From Trachelipus rathkii (taxonomy: Eukaryota > Arthropoda > Malacostraca > Isopoda > Trachelipodidae), in the NCBI GenBank assembly GCA_015478945.1, contig JABUQX010038794.1, forward strand, positions 1 to 10,000: a DNA stretch of 10,000 bases, given 5' to 3'. This document shows positions 1-7,741 of this stretch, in pieces. The translations under genes and the position numbers were made by a program. The notes under the pieces are model-generated. The model saw only the letters and a program-made list of their open reading frames with translations. It did not search any database and was not told the DNA's origin. The first letter of the stretch is position 1. Each line of letters opens with the position of its first letter.

Positions 1-1060
1 GTGTAAGAATAAATACAGTCGAAAGTGATTGGTTAATATTAATAGCGGAGTGAGACAGGAAATGTGTTATGTCTCCTTGGTGATCCAAGTCTGTATATGG
101 AATGAGGTTAGAATGAATTAGAGGTAGGATAACAAGGGAGAAGTAGTGTTAGAGATGATGGGGAATGGAAGAAGAGTGGAGGGTTCCCTACACCTAATTA
201 TAGTATGAAGAATGGGTTTGGGTTGGTGTGGCGCAGAATCTGAAGAGAGTTTTTGACGAGGACTGGTAGAAGAAGATTTGGTAGGGTGTGATAAAAAGAG
301 GGGTTTGAAGTAAACTTAAATAAAGAGTAAGGTTATGCGTTGAGTGAGGACAGTCCAGATAGAGAGTAAGGTTTGGTTGTGAGTGAGGACATTTACCCAG
401 TGTGAGAGTTATGTTAGCATGTGAGCAGGTGGAGTGTCTGATTTGAAATATTTAGGATATGACGTTGAGCAGTGAACGAGAGCGGAGATGGCCGAGTGTA
501 GTAGGAGTTGTGGAATGGCACTAAGGTGGCTAGTGCTAATAAAAATCGTTTGAGTATGTAAAGGGACTAAGCCCTTAAGTGAGCTAGGGATCCTACATGA
601 GGTTGCTTTACCGTGTTAATGTATAGTAGTGGGACTATGGTCTAGAATGGAAAAGGAGGTATAGATCTAAAGTAAACATGTGCTCTAAGATGGACATCTA
701 GTGGCATCTTAGGTTTGAAAAGAAATGAATAAATTGAGGAATGACGTATTAGAGAGTTGTGTGGTGGAGAATGAGGTAAATGAGAGAATAAGAATGAGAA
801 GGTACGTTGAGATGGGTTTGTCAATTGAAAGGATATGTGATAGTCGGCGTCGGTTAAACGGATGCATTAGTGGTTAGTGTGTTGGAATGACACGGCATGG
901 GAACCGAAGAAAAGTGGATTGAGTCCAGAAAGGATGCCTGGAGCAGAAGAAGGTGAGTTTGGTGGTCAATGAGGCGAGAAGAAGGTGCATGAGCAAAGAG
1001 TAAATGGTGGGTTTTGTGAGGATGTATGTTGTAGCCTAACTCTGGGCCAGGAATCGAACC
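1..1060 (+). pseudogene. LINE reverse transcriptase C-terminal half, decayed (copy 1)
   Basis: This is the remnant of a non-LTR retrotransposon ORF2, entering from beyond the left edge. Seen by reading across frames: SGVRQ at 44-58 followed by CVMSPW at 63-80 in a shifted frame (the GVRQGCVMSPW block of LINE reverse transcriptases); AESEES at 233-250, which follows the catalytic ADD box in related elements (the ADD itself is not readable here); LKYLGY at 443-460; VLMYSS at 613-630; RIREL at 745-759; and EARRR near 971. Frames change repeatedly and stops are frequent (for example a TAG where relatives have Trp, at 643-645), so it is non-functional. An intact ORF2 would supply endonuclease and reverse transcriptase for target-primed reverse transcription. 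It matches the two copies at 8153-9150 and reaches further 5' than they do. The family name within LINEs is uncertain. Confidence 0.85.
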
Positions 1061-1227
1061 CTACAATTGACGGATGTCCTACTATTGAGGTCCATCGCCT
1101 GTCCCGTGAGCCTTAGGGTGAAATTTTTTCTGACTGCGAACGATTTCTCAAACTAATTTGTCTAAAGGGGGCGTAAAAGCTGGGCTTTCTTTTTCTACTT
1201 CATATTCTTCTACTATTTTTTGTTTTC
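1061..1227 (+). mobile_element. 3' untranslated tail of LINE copy 1
   Basis: Non-coding tail of the LINE above. It is recognised because the stretch at about 1165-1227 (AAAGGGGGCGTAAAAGCTGG, then pyrimidine-rich, then TCATATTCTTCTACTA) has a close counterpart at 9087-9150 downstream of LINE copy 3. Both similarities stop at a TTTTGTTT-like end, which suggests this is near the true 3' end of the family. The sequence from 1228 to 1285 is unassigned, and a GAT microsatellite follows. Confidence 0.7.
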
Positions 1228-1285
1228 GTACATGTTACTACCACCTTAACCTTTAAATGTTTCCAGTCGTTGGAGAAGAGAAATG

Positions 1286-1378
1286 GGTGGTGGTGATGAT
1301 GATGAATGATGATGATGATGATGATGATGATGATTGATGATGATGATGAATATATATATATATATATATAAATATATA

Positions 1379-1422
<44 letters not shown>

Positions 1423-1438
1423 TATATATATATTATAT
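1286..1438. repeat. Compound microsatellite (GAT)n then (TA)n
   Basis: GGTGGTGGTGATGAT passes into an imperfect GAT array up to about 1349, then about 90 bases of (TA)n with TAT/ATA interruptions. It lies just downstream of the LINE 3' tail. Short reading frames across it encode only His, Ile and Tyr runs and are not genes. Confidence 0.95.
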
Positions 1439-1450
1439 GAATTTTCCATA

Positions 1451-1565
1451 AAGTACTTGTATTTGATTCACCATGTAACTTGTACTTGAGCAAATCCTAA
1501 GTAATACTTGTACTTGAACCCTTCTAGAGTACTTGTACTTTTAACTTGAAAAATTACTTGAACCC
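1451..1565. repeat. Cluster of ACTTGTACTTGA-type motifs, possible transposon subterminal repeats
   Basis: Related 12-16 bp motifs recur: AAGTACTTGTATTTGA (1451-1466), TAACTTGTACTTGAG (1476-1490), ATACTTGTACTTGAACC (1504-1520), AGTACTTGTACTTT (1528-1541), TAACTTGAA (1542-1550) and ATTACTTGAACCC (1553-1565). Clusters of short degenerate motifs like this are typical of the subterminal transposase-binding regions of hAT elements; that assignment is inference. The motif differs from the GACTC repeats elsewhere in the window, so it may belong to another family. No terminal inverted repeat or target duplication was found beside it. Confidence 0.55.
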
Positions 1566-1860
1566 AACCTGTTATCAAGTGTTTTAAGGTTCAGAGTATC
1601 GCATGAAATTTACTCCGTGACGCAACTCTTAATTCAACACGCCTCAGTGTAAAGTTATTTTTCAATTTCATCAGATCATGGATATTAGGAGGATTCCTTG
1701 GTACGTACGTTTTACCTTAAATATTATAATAAAATTTTGTGTATTTACTTCTTAAAGGTAGGAATTTTGTAACACATGAATGATCTTGTCCAATATGAGG
1801 TAGGCTTCATTTTAAAAAACTATTTTTCATTACAGCACACAGAAATTAGTGGTTTTCAAC
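1566..1860. other. Unassigned AT-rich spacer
   Basis: About 300 bases with no open frame of note, no recognisable RNA gene and no clear tandem repeat. It lies between the ACTTG motif cluster and the left inverted arm of the putative hAT element. It could be the outer part of that element or older flanking DNA. Confidence 0.5.
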
Positions 1861-1968
1861 ATAGTTTGTTATACTTTTTAATTTTAATTTTTAACTTTTT
1901 GAATGTTAGTAAAATTATTAGCCTATGACCATATGGGTGTGGCAGAGATTTACAGTAGTAGAACCATA
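1861..1968 (+). repeat. Left ~100-bp inverted arm of putative hAT element
   Basis: The reverse complement of this stretch aligns with 5467-5560. Shared blocks include TTCTACTACTG(T/C)AAATCTC(T/C)GCCACA and ATTCAAAAA(G)TTAAAAATTAAAA followed by GTATAACA. I estimate about 75-80% identity by eye with a few gaps. The arms flank the transposase remnant and point inward, as subterminal inverted repeats of one DNA transposon would. On its inner side the arm runs directly into (TA)n. Similarity fades outward of about 1861. Confidence 0.7.
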
Positions 1969-2100
1969 TATATATATTATATATATATATATATATATAA
2001 TATATATATATATATTATATATATAATATATATACTATTATATATAATATATATATTATATATATATATAAATATATATAATTATATATATATATATATT
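1966..2100. repeat. (TA)n microsatellite with ATA/TAT interruptions
   Basis: About 135 bases of almost pure alternating A and T between the left inverted arm and the start of the transposase-related sequence. Frames across it give only Ile/Tyr/Asn-rich strings. Confidence 0.95.
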
Positions 2101-2118
2101 TGTTTGCAGTAAATTTGA

Positions 2119-4416
2119 AAAAGGAAGAACTCAGATAAAATTATAAATGGTAGCGGTGAAAACGAAGATACCAATAAGTCAACTAAGACTATACAAGAGG
2201 CAATCCCTCCTACTTCGCATATTTCGCATGATAAGAACACACACCCAGGCACAGCACCTCGACGTGTCAAGATATGGGTCCAAATTTCGGAGCTAGCGTT
2301 TTTCAGTAGATGAATCACGAAAATGACATTGGTAGCAGTACGTAGGTACAATTCATTGTCGGGTATTGGATTGGTTCGACTGAGAAAAAAGATACAGTTA
2401 CTGAAAGGTGTTGGATTCCACTAAGACCTAAAATTTTTATGGAAATAATGCTAACCTTTTACAACTTAAAGTAGGAATTTGATCCAATTTATGTAATGGT
2501 AGGAGACTATTCTACCTGACTGACATATTCCAGGCTCTTAAAGGAGCATTTTCGAGAGTTTTGTATTCTATTTTCCACCAAATTAAAGTTCGTTCAGAAG
2601 GAGTCCTAGGTTCTTTAATAATAAAAACCTTTCACTAAATATAAAGATGTTCTTGCGGTTTGTAAAGGGACATACAAACACAGTGGCATAAAACTGCTGT
2701 TGAAGGCTGCAAGATTAATCTTACAGGAAGTGCCGGTAGACATCTAAATTAACCAGCATTCTAAGAAAATCATAGATGAAAATAAAAAAATATTATCCTC
2801 AATACTTTCATCAGTGACATTTAGTCATTGAAAAACCATTTTGAAAAGGGGAAGAAAAATGCCACATACCAATCAGTTCAGATTCAGAATGAGATCATTT
2901 CTCTATGTGGTACTACTATAAAGGAAAGCATCGTTAATAAGGTAAAGGAAGCGTGCGCGTATAGCTTACTAGCAGATGAAACCGCTGATATTTCTTGAAA
3001 GGAACAATTATCCATAGGGTTGCGCTATTTCGACAAAGAGTCCGATGAAGTCAAAGAGGAATTTATTGGCTTTGCAGAACTGAAAGCATTGACGCAAAAA
3101 CCATTGCGAAAGCCATTGACCGTTTTGTCACGACCGAAGAACTGAATCCCGAGAAATGCGGTGGGCTTGGGTTCGATGGCTGTTCTACGATGTCTGGGCA
3201 AAGAAAGAGTTAACCCAATGCAAATATTGCGGAAAAAAGTAGAAAAAAGCATGTGTTTCTCATTGCTTTTTCAGCACAAACAAAATCTAGTGTAAATGAT
3301 TTGAACACAATACCAGAAATCCGCAATACTGTGGGAACTATAAAGGACATTATTACGTTTTTTCGCGAGTCGGTCTTGAGAAGAAAATTAATGCCAAACA
3401 ACCCAAGCCTATGCCAGACCAGATGGTCTGAACAACACAAGTGCATCAGAGTGTTTAAGGAGCACTTTGTACGAATGATGCAAGCATTAGAGATCCTTTC
3501 CATTGAAGGAAATACAGCCACAAGAAAAAGCGCTTTTCAATTGCATTCAGCGGCATGTAATGTCGTCATCTGCATCATGGCTATTGAATACTGATCGCGA
3601 AGTACTCTGCGATGTTAGAGTCAGTTGTAAATGCTCTCCAATCCAAGACCTTGGAAATCGTCAAAACCTCGCAGCACATTCAACATATTGTGGAAATGGT
3701 TAGGAGCCATCGGAAAAATGAAGAAAAAATCACCGATAAAGTGTTAAAAGAAGCTAATCAAATCGCTGAGCAACTGGGACTTAATCTGAATTTACCACGG
3801 ATATTTGGTAGGCAGCAGCACCGCAGCAGCACCGCAGCAACCATCCAGCAGCAAATCCCACGGAGTTCTCGAGAAGATCCTTAGTAATTCCGAATCTGGA
3901 TTCTATAAGCTCTTCTTTGGAATTACGGTTTCCTACTGAAACTACACCTGCTAATGCATTGACATATCTACATCCTTTACACATGCTACTCATAACAATC
4001 GATGATTTAAAGGAAAAGACAACTTCATTTTATAGTATTTACCACTTAGAAGCCATAGAAGAAGAGCTAGAACTTTGGTACAAACTTTGGAAGAACAAGA
4101 AACTGAGTAGTAAAGAACTAAAAATCTTGTTAACTCCCAAGTCTTAAAGGAGACTGTGAACCTTTCTTTCCGTCAACGAAAAAGGCTTGATGATACGACT
4201 CGCCCAGCCATGCACCACCAGTACAGTAGAACACTCTTTCAGTACTCTGCGAGTGCGAAGGATCAAGACTTGGCTGCTAAGTACTATGGAAGATGACAGG
4301 TTAAACGGACTCGGCTATGATGAGGTACTACAGAAAATTTGTCTGACAATTATGATTATTTTATTCAAACAGTAGTTGATAAATTTGCGTTGAACCCAAG
4401 GAAATTACTTTTTTAA
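2119..4416 (+). pseudogene. hAT-superfamily transposase (DUF4371 / ZMYM1-like type), broken
   Basis: Remnant of a cut-and-paste transposase, read across shifting frames. Order of blocks: an open, low-complexity leader (2119-2310, weakest part); GYWIG (2361-2375) and RCWIP (about 2409); the THAP/TTF-finger-like block TYSRLLK then GAF (2523-2551), its cysteines lost; WHKTAVEGCK (2684-2713); the DUF4371 region with NATYQ (2858 on) and LLADETAD (2966-2989), holding the likely first catalytic Asp; GFDG (3169-3180), the likely second Asp; VNDLN; LCQTRW (3409-3426); LPRIFGRQQHRS; LELWYKLWKNKK; and the C-terminal hAT dimerisation domain TSTVEHSFSTLR (from 4217), with the likely catalytic Glu at 4229-4231. 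It ends NPRKLLF-stop at 4414-4416. The ~690-codon span fits the family. Lesions include stops at 2996, 3210, 3592 and 4145, frameshifts near 2541, 3090, 3250 and 4340, and an 11-bp duplication at 3813-3834. About 40-60 residues seem missing near 2812-2840. It is clearly non-functional. Confidence 0.9.
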
Positions 4417-4490
4417 TAATATCAATTTTGCAACTGCTCTATATGTAAATTTTCCATCATTGCATATTGTATTTGATATTCTATTGTTTT

Positions 4491-4496
4491 AATAAA
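4491..4496 (+). promoter_or_regulatory. Putative poly(A) signal AATAAA of the transposase
   Basis: AATAAA lies 75 bases after the transposase stop codon at 4414-4416, at a spacing normal for a short 3' UTR, and is followed by A- and T-runs. In such AT-rich DNA the hexamer is expected often by chance. Only the position relative to the stop supports it. Confidence 0.4.
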
Positions 4497-4561
4497 AAAA
4501 TTTTTTTTTAAATATTAATCATTTAATTATCCACACAAATATTTCTAGTTTTATGTCTTCT

Positions 4562-5005
4562 CTTCTTCTTATATATATATATTATTATTATTACATATAT
4601 TATTATTACATATATATATTATTATTATATATTACATATATATTATTATATTAGTTATATATTATATATATATATATTATTATTATTATACATATTATTA
4701 TATATTATTATATATATAGAGTTATATATATATATATTACATTATATATATGATATTACATATATTATTTATACATATACATTATTGTATACATATGCTA
4801 TATATATATATTATTATTACATATATATATTATTACATATATATATATATATATATATATGATTATATATATATATATATTGGTTATTATTATATTATTA
4901 TAAAGAAGAAGAAGAATTATTATATACATATATACATATATAAATATATATATATAGAGAGAGTATATATATATATATGTTATATAGCAGAAGAAGAGCA
5001 GCAGT
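4562..5005. repeat. Degenerate AT/ATT simple-repeat region
   Basis: About 440 bases of interspersed TATATA, TATTATTA and ACATATAT blocks, broken by short islands such as AAAGAAGAAGAAGAA (near 4902) and AGCAGAAGAAGAGCAGCAG (near 4985). No gene is visible. Its mixed period suggests repeated slippage of (AT)n and (ATT)n. Confidence 0.9.
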
Positions 5006-5008
5006 GAA

Positions 5009-5010
<2 letters not shown>

Positions 5011-5070
<60 letters not shown>

Positions 5071-5095
5071 TTATATATATATATCGTGATGTGAT
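5011..5095. repeat. (AT)n microsatellite
   Basis: Nearly pure AT dinucleotides from about 5011 to 5068, then GGTT and a further short (AT)n. It lies immediately upstream of GACTC cluster A. Confidence 0.95.
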
Positions 5096-5107
5096 CGAGA
5101 AAAATAG

Positions 5108-5214
5108 ATCGACTTCCCTGACCTGACTCCAGAGTCGATTTTAAAAACAACTGACTCCCGACTTCGACTCCCAGAGTCGATTTTGGAAACAACCGACTCC
5201 CGACTCGACTCTTG
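5108..5214. repeat. GACTC-rich minisatellite cluster A
   Basis: About two units of roughly 45-50 bp sharing GACTCC-CAGAGTCGATTTT(A/G)-AAACAAC. One unit holds the short palindrome TCGACTC-CCA-GAGTCGA. The cluster is the same family as 5568-5712 and related in core motif (CGACTCC) to 7742-7920. GACTCC-rich repeats next to the termini are a feature I associate with certain hAT elements; that link is inference. It lies 0.7 kb downstream of the transposase stop. Confidence 0.75.
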
Positions 5215-5466
5215 TGTAATTTAGTTGAATAAATTGGAATCTTCTGTTTTCACCACAATTAGCCTCAATTTTTTAATTCAGCCTTCACTTCGAATCGTAA
5301 TGCTCAATATATAACTATATATATACATATATATATATATAAGTTGTTACAGCAGCAAAGAGTTATTGCTATATATATATATATATATATAAATATGTAT
5401 GTAAATAAATATTTAGAAAGTTATATATTTATTATATAGATGTCAGATATATCAATATATGTACTT
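5215..5466. other. Unassigned AT-rich stretch with short (AT)n tracts
   Basis: Holds about 90 bases of ordinary sequence (5215-5305), then (AT)n at about 5318-5341 and 5371-5391, separated by a short island containing TTGTTACAGCAGCAAAGAG. No coding signal. It sits between GACTC cluster A and the right inverted arm. Confidence 0.5.
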
Positions 5467-5560
5467 ATGTTTCTACTACTGCAAATCTCCGCCACATATG
5501 GGTTGGTGTAAGTTTATATATTATTCAAAAATTAAAAATTAAAATAAAAGTATAACAGTA
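5467..5560 (-). repeat. Right ~100-bp inverted arm of putative hAT element
   Basis: Reverse-complement partner of 1861-1968, sharing the TTCTACTACTG and TTAAAAATTAAAA blocks. Outward it is followed within about 10 bases by GACTC cluster B, which has no counterpart outside the left arm. This suggests either that the left end of the element has been lost or that cluster B belongs to another insertion. Confidence 0.7.
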
Positions 5561-5567
5561 TAATAGA

Positions 5568-5712
5568 TCGACTCCCTGACTCCGACTCCCAGAGTCGATT
5601 TTAAAACAACCGACTCTGACTCCCCAGAGTCGATTTTAGAAACAACCGACTCCCTGACTCCTGACTCCCGACTCCCGACCCCGGGACTCCCGACCTTCCG
5701 ACTTCGACTCTA
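5568..5712. repeat. GACTC-rich minisatellite cluster B
   Basis: Two ~45-bp units with the same layout as cluster A (GACTCC-CAGAGTCGATTTTA-AAACAACCGACTC), then a more homogenised CTCCCGACTCCCGACC stretch ending near TTCGACTC. Each unit carries a GACTC/GAGTC hairpin with a 3-4 base loop. It abuts the right inverted arm, so it is a candidate for the subterminal repeat of the hAT element's right end. Confidence 0.75.
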
Positions 5713-5784
5713 ACAATCTTTTTCTTCATGCCCACTTCGTTGACAAAAATTACAATATTATAATTTAAAATATAATACCAATAC

Positions 5785-5819
5785 TAATAATAATAATAAT
5801 ACACACACATTAATAATAA

Positions 5820-5879
<60 letters not shown>

Positions 5880-5880
5880 C

Positions 5881-5958
<78 letters not shown>

Positions 5959-5959
5959 A

Positions 5960-6007
<48 letters not shown>

Positions 6008-6141
6008 ATAATAATAATACACACACACACAATACACACTATCATAACTTTTTAGTATTATTTTAATTATTATTATTATTTTTTTTATAATTATTATTAT
6101 TATTATTATTATTGTTATTATTATTATTATTATTAATACAC

Positions 6142-6232
<91 letters not shown>

Positions 6233-6335
6233 TAATAATTATAATAATTCTAATATTAAGAATAATAATAATTACAGTTCTAATGATAATAATACACACA
6301 CTAATAATAATAATAATATAATAATAATAATAAAA
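5785..6335. repeat. Mirrored (AAT)n / (ATT)n trinucleotide tracts
   Basis: (AAT)n at about 5785-5800 and 5819-5877 passes through GAC into (ATT)n at about 5881-6008. ACACAC spacers follow (about 6019-6040), then (ATT)n at about 6070-6134 and (AAT)n at about 6143-6230, then degenerate AAT to 6335. Complementary tracts lie head to head, so each pair can form a long hairpin. Frames across it encode only poly-Asn, poly-Leu, poly-Ile or poly-Tyr and are not genes. Confidence 0.95.
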
Positions 6336-6338
6336 ATA

Positions 6339-6438
6339 GTGATATTTGGTTTAAAAACTACAACTCATATCTCAAAAACTACAATAGATACAGGGAAAAG
6401 GAATATATTGTTGGAATCCTGGTAACATTTTAAGGCTG
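6339..6438 (+). repeat. Foldback repeat unit 1 (forward)
   Basis: Contains GGTTTAAAAAC, then CATATCTCAAAAACTACAA, TAGATACAGGGAAAAGGAAT and TTGGAATCCTGGTAA. The same blocks recur as the reverse complement at 7281-7392 and 7175-7255, and in part forward at 6592-6636. It starts at the edge of the AAT tract. I do not recognise the family. Confidence 0.75.
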
Positions 6439-6470
6439 AATATATATATATATGTAAAGAAAGAAAAAAA

Positions 6471-6556
<86 letters not shown>
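6439..6556. repeat. (AT)n microsatellite between foldback units
   Basis: A short TATATATA run, an AAAGAAAGAAAAAAA island, then about 75 bases of pure (AT)n. It separates foldback units 1 and 2. Confidence 0.95.
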
Positions 6557-6559
<3 letters not shown>

Positions 6560-6591
6560 AGGTATATTAAAAACTAAGCAATTGCTAGCAA

Positions 6592-6636
6592 GAGAAAAGG
6601 AATACATTGGAATCCCGGTGAAATTTACATAGGAAA
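6592..6636 (+). repeat. Foldback repeat unit 2 (forward, partial)
   Basis: AGAAAAGGAATACATTGGAA followed by TCCCGGTGAAATTTACATAG and GAAAAT repeats the second half of unit 1 and is the reverse complement of 7175-7222. It ends in a poly(A) run at 6637-6656. Confidence 0.7.
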
Positions 6637-6656
6637 ATAAAAAAAAAAAAAAAAAA

Positions 6657-6780
6657 TTAGTTAATAATTATAATATGATTAAAGAGCCTATTTAGAGTTA
6701 GTATTTGAGACCTTTTATTGGTTACTCGTTAAAAATAAATACTTTCTATTAAATTTTGCTTTTTTTTTTTAACTAAAGAA
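6657..6780. other. Unassigned AT-rich spacer inside the foldback
   Basis: Ordinary AT-rich sequence with a T run at about 6760-6770 and no coding or RNA signal. Confidence 0.4.
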
Positions 6781-6993
6781 TACCCCAAGGGTATACTGAT
6801 GGTAGGAGTCGAGGTGTCTCTGGCCTGGGAACTACAGTAGGACTAATTACTGCCTCCGAGGGTCTCCTGAACCTGCCTTTGGTATTTAGTGTTGTGGGGG
6901 TTCCTGTCCCTTCCCCATTGGGTATGTGGAAAACGTCCCCCTGTGTTCCCGTCGGCTCGAGCCCCCTACACTGCCGTGTGTAATATCTTTACA

Positions 6994-6995
<2 letters not shown>
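6781..6995. other. GC-richer island of unknown origin inside the foldback
   Basis: About 215 bases of mixed, clearly GC-richer sequence (for example GGAGTCGAGGTGTCTCTGGC and CTCCGAGGGTCTCCTGAACC) in a strongly AT-rich neighbourhood. It is bounded on the right by (AT)n. Frames on both strands stay open only for short distances and show no domain I know. It could be the unique body of a non-autonomous transposon or a piece of an untranslated region. I assign no function. Confidence 0.4.
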
Positions 6996-6998
<3 letters not shown>

Positions 6999-7036
<38 letters not shown>

Positions 7037-7044
7037 TATATGAA

Positions 7045-7111
<67 letters not shown>
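6999..7111. repeat. (AT)n microsatellite
   Basis: Two near-pure (AT)n blocks separated by GTTATATATGAAG at about 7033-7046. Follows the GC-richer island. Confidence 0.95.
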
Positions 7112-7174
7112 CTATGTCCCATCTGCTCCTAAAAAAAATAGCCAATATTTATTTTATTTATTTATTTTTTTTTT

Positions 7175-7255
7175 ACATTTTCCTATGTAAAATTTTACAA
7201 GGATTCCAAAAATGTATTCCTTTTCGCTGTAGCTATTGTAGTTTTTGAGATATGA
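7175..7255 (-). repeat. Foldback repeat unit 3 (reverse)
   Basis: The reverse complement reads CATATCTCAAAAACTACAAT, then AGCTACAGCGAAAAGGAATA, TGGAATCC and TTTTACATAGGAAAATG. It matches unit 1 over its first part and unit 2 over its second, so it shows the fuller consensus. Confidence 0.75.
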
Positions 7256-7280
7256 TTTTTTTTTAATTTGTAATTTTTTT

Positions 7281-7392
7281 AAATTTTCTTATCTAAAATT
7301 TTTACAGGGATTCCAAACAATGTATTCTTTTCCTGTATCTATTGTAGATTTGTGAGATATGCGCTTTAGTTTCAATCAAAGGTAATAAAAGT
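7281..7392 (-). repeat. Foldback repeat unit 4 (reverse)
   Basis: The reverse complement reads CATATCTCACAAATCTACAA, then TAGATACAGGAAAAGAATAC, TTTGGAATCCCTGTAA. Its outer end, like unit 1, carries GGTTTAAAAC next to an AAT/ATT tract. Units 1 and 4 are therefore paired outer arms and units 2 and 3 paired inner arms of an inverted arrangement. Confidence 0.75.
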
Positions 7393-7403
7393 TTTAAACC
7401 AAT

Positions 7404-7404
<1 letters not shown>

Positions 7405-7464
<60 letters not shown>

Positions 7465-7480
7465 TTAATATTAATATTAA

Positions 7481-7572
<92 letters not shown>

Positions 7573-7693
7573 TAATTATAATTATAATTATAATTATAAT
7601 TATAATTATAACAATAAATAATAATAAAAACAATAATGATAAAAACATTTCTAATAATAATAATAATGATAATAATAATAATATAATAATAAT

Positions 7694-7731
<38 letters not shown>

Positions 7732-7740
7732 TTATTATTA
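7405..7740. repeat. Mirrored (AAT)n / (TTAATA)n / (ATT)n / (TAATTA)n tracts
   Basis: (AAT)n to about 7463, (TTAATA)n to about 7482, (ATT)n to about 7524, (AAT)n to about 7570, a period-6 TAATTA block at about 7573-7610, then degenerate AAT and a final (ATT)n to 7740. Both hexamers are what slippage around an AAT/ATT junction would give. Frames across it are poly-Ile, poly-Asn or poly-Tyr artefacts. Confidence 0.95.
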
Positions 7741-7741
7741 T

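Noticed and set aside
1031..1100. tRNA-like B box (GGTTCGATTCC) on the minus strand
   Set aside because: The stretch is the LINE 3' end; copies 2 and 3 have GGTTCATCCC at the same place, and there is no A box, anticodon arm or acceptor pairing around it.
2101..2109. TGTTTGCAG as a splice acceptor before the transposase leader
   Set aside because: The sequence fits an acceptor and an open leader begins soon after, but the upstream tract is (TA)n rather than pyrimidines and no matching donor or upstream exon is visible.
3025..3521. Minus-strand frames of 75 and 103 codons opposite the transposase
   Set aside because: They are antisense to a clearly recognisable + strand transposase sequence and have no domain of their own.
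5108..5712. CRISPR-like array from the regularly spaced GACTC units
   Set aside because: Units are adjacent and degenerate without unique spacers of constant length, and the context is eukaryotic transposon DNA.
5810..6321. Long frames with poly-Asn, poly-Leu, poly-Ile or poly-Tyr
   Set aside because: These are translations of AAT/ATT microsatellites in several frames and on both strands at once; no codon bias or domain supports a protein.
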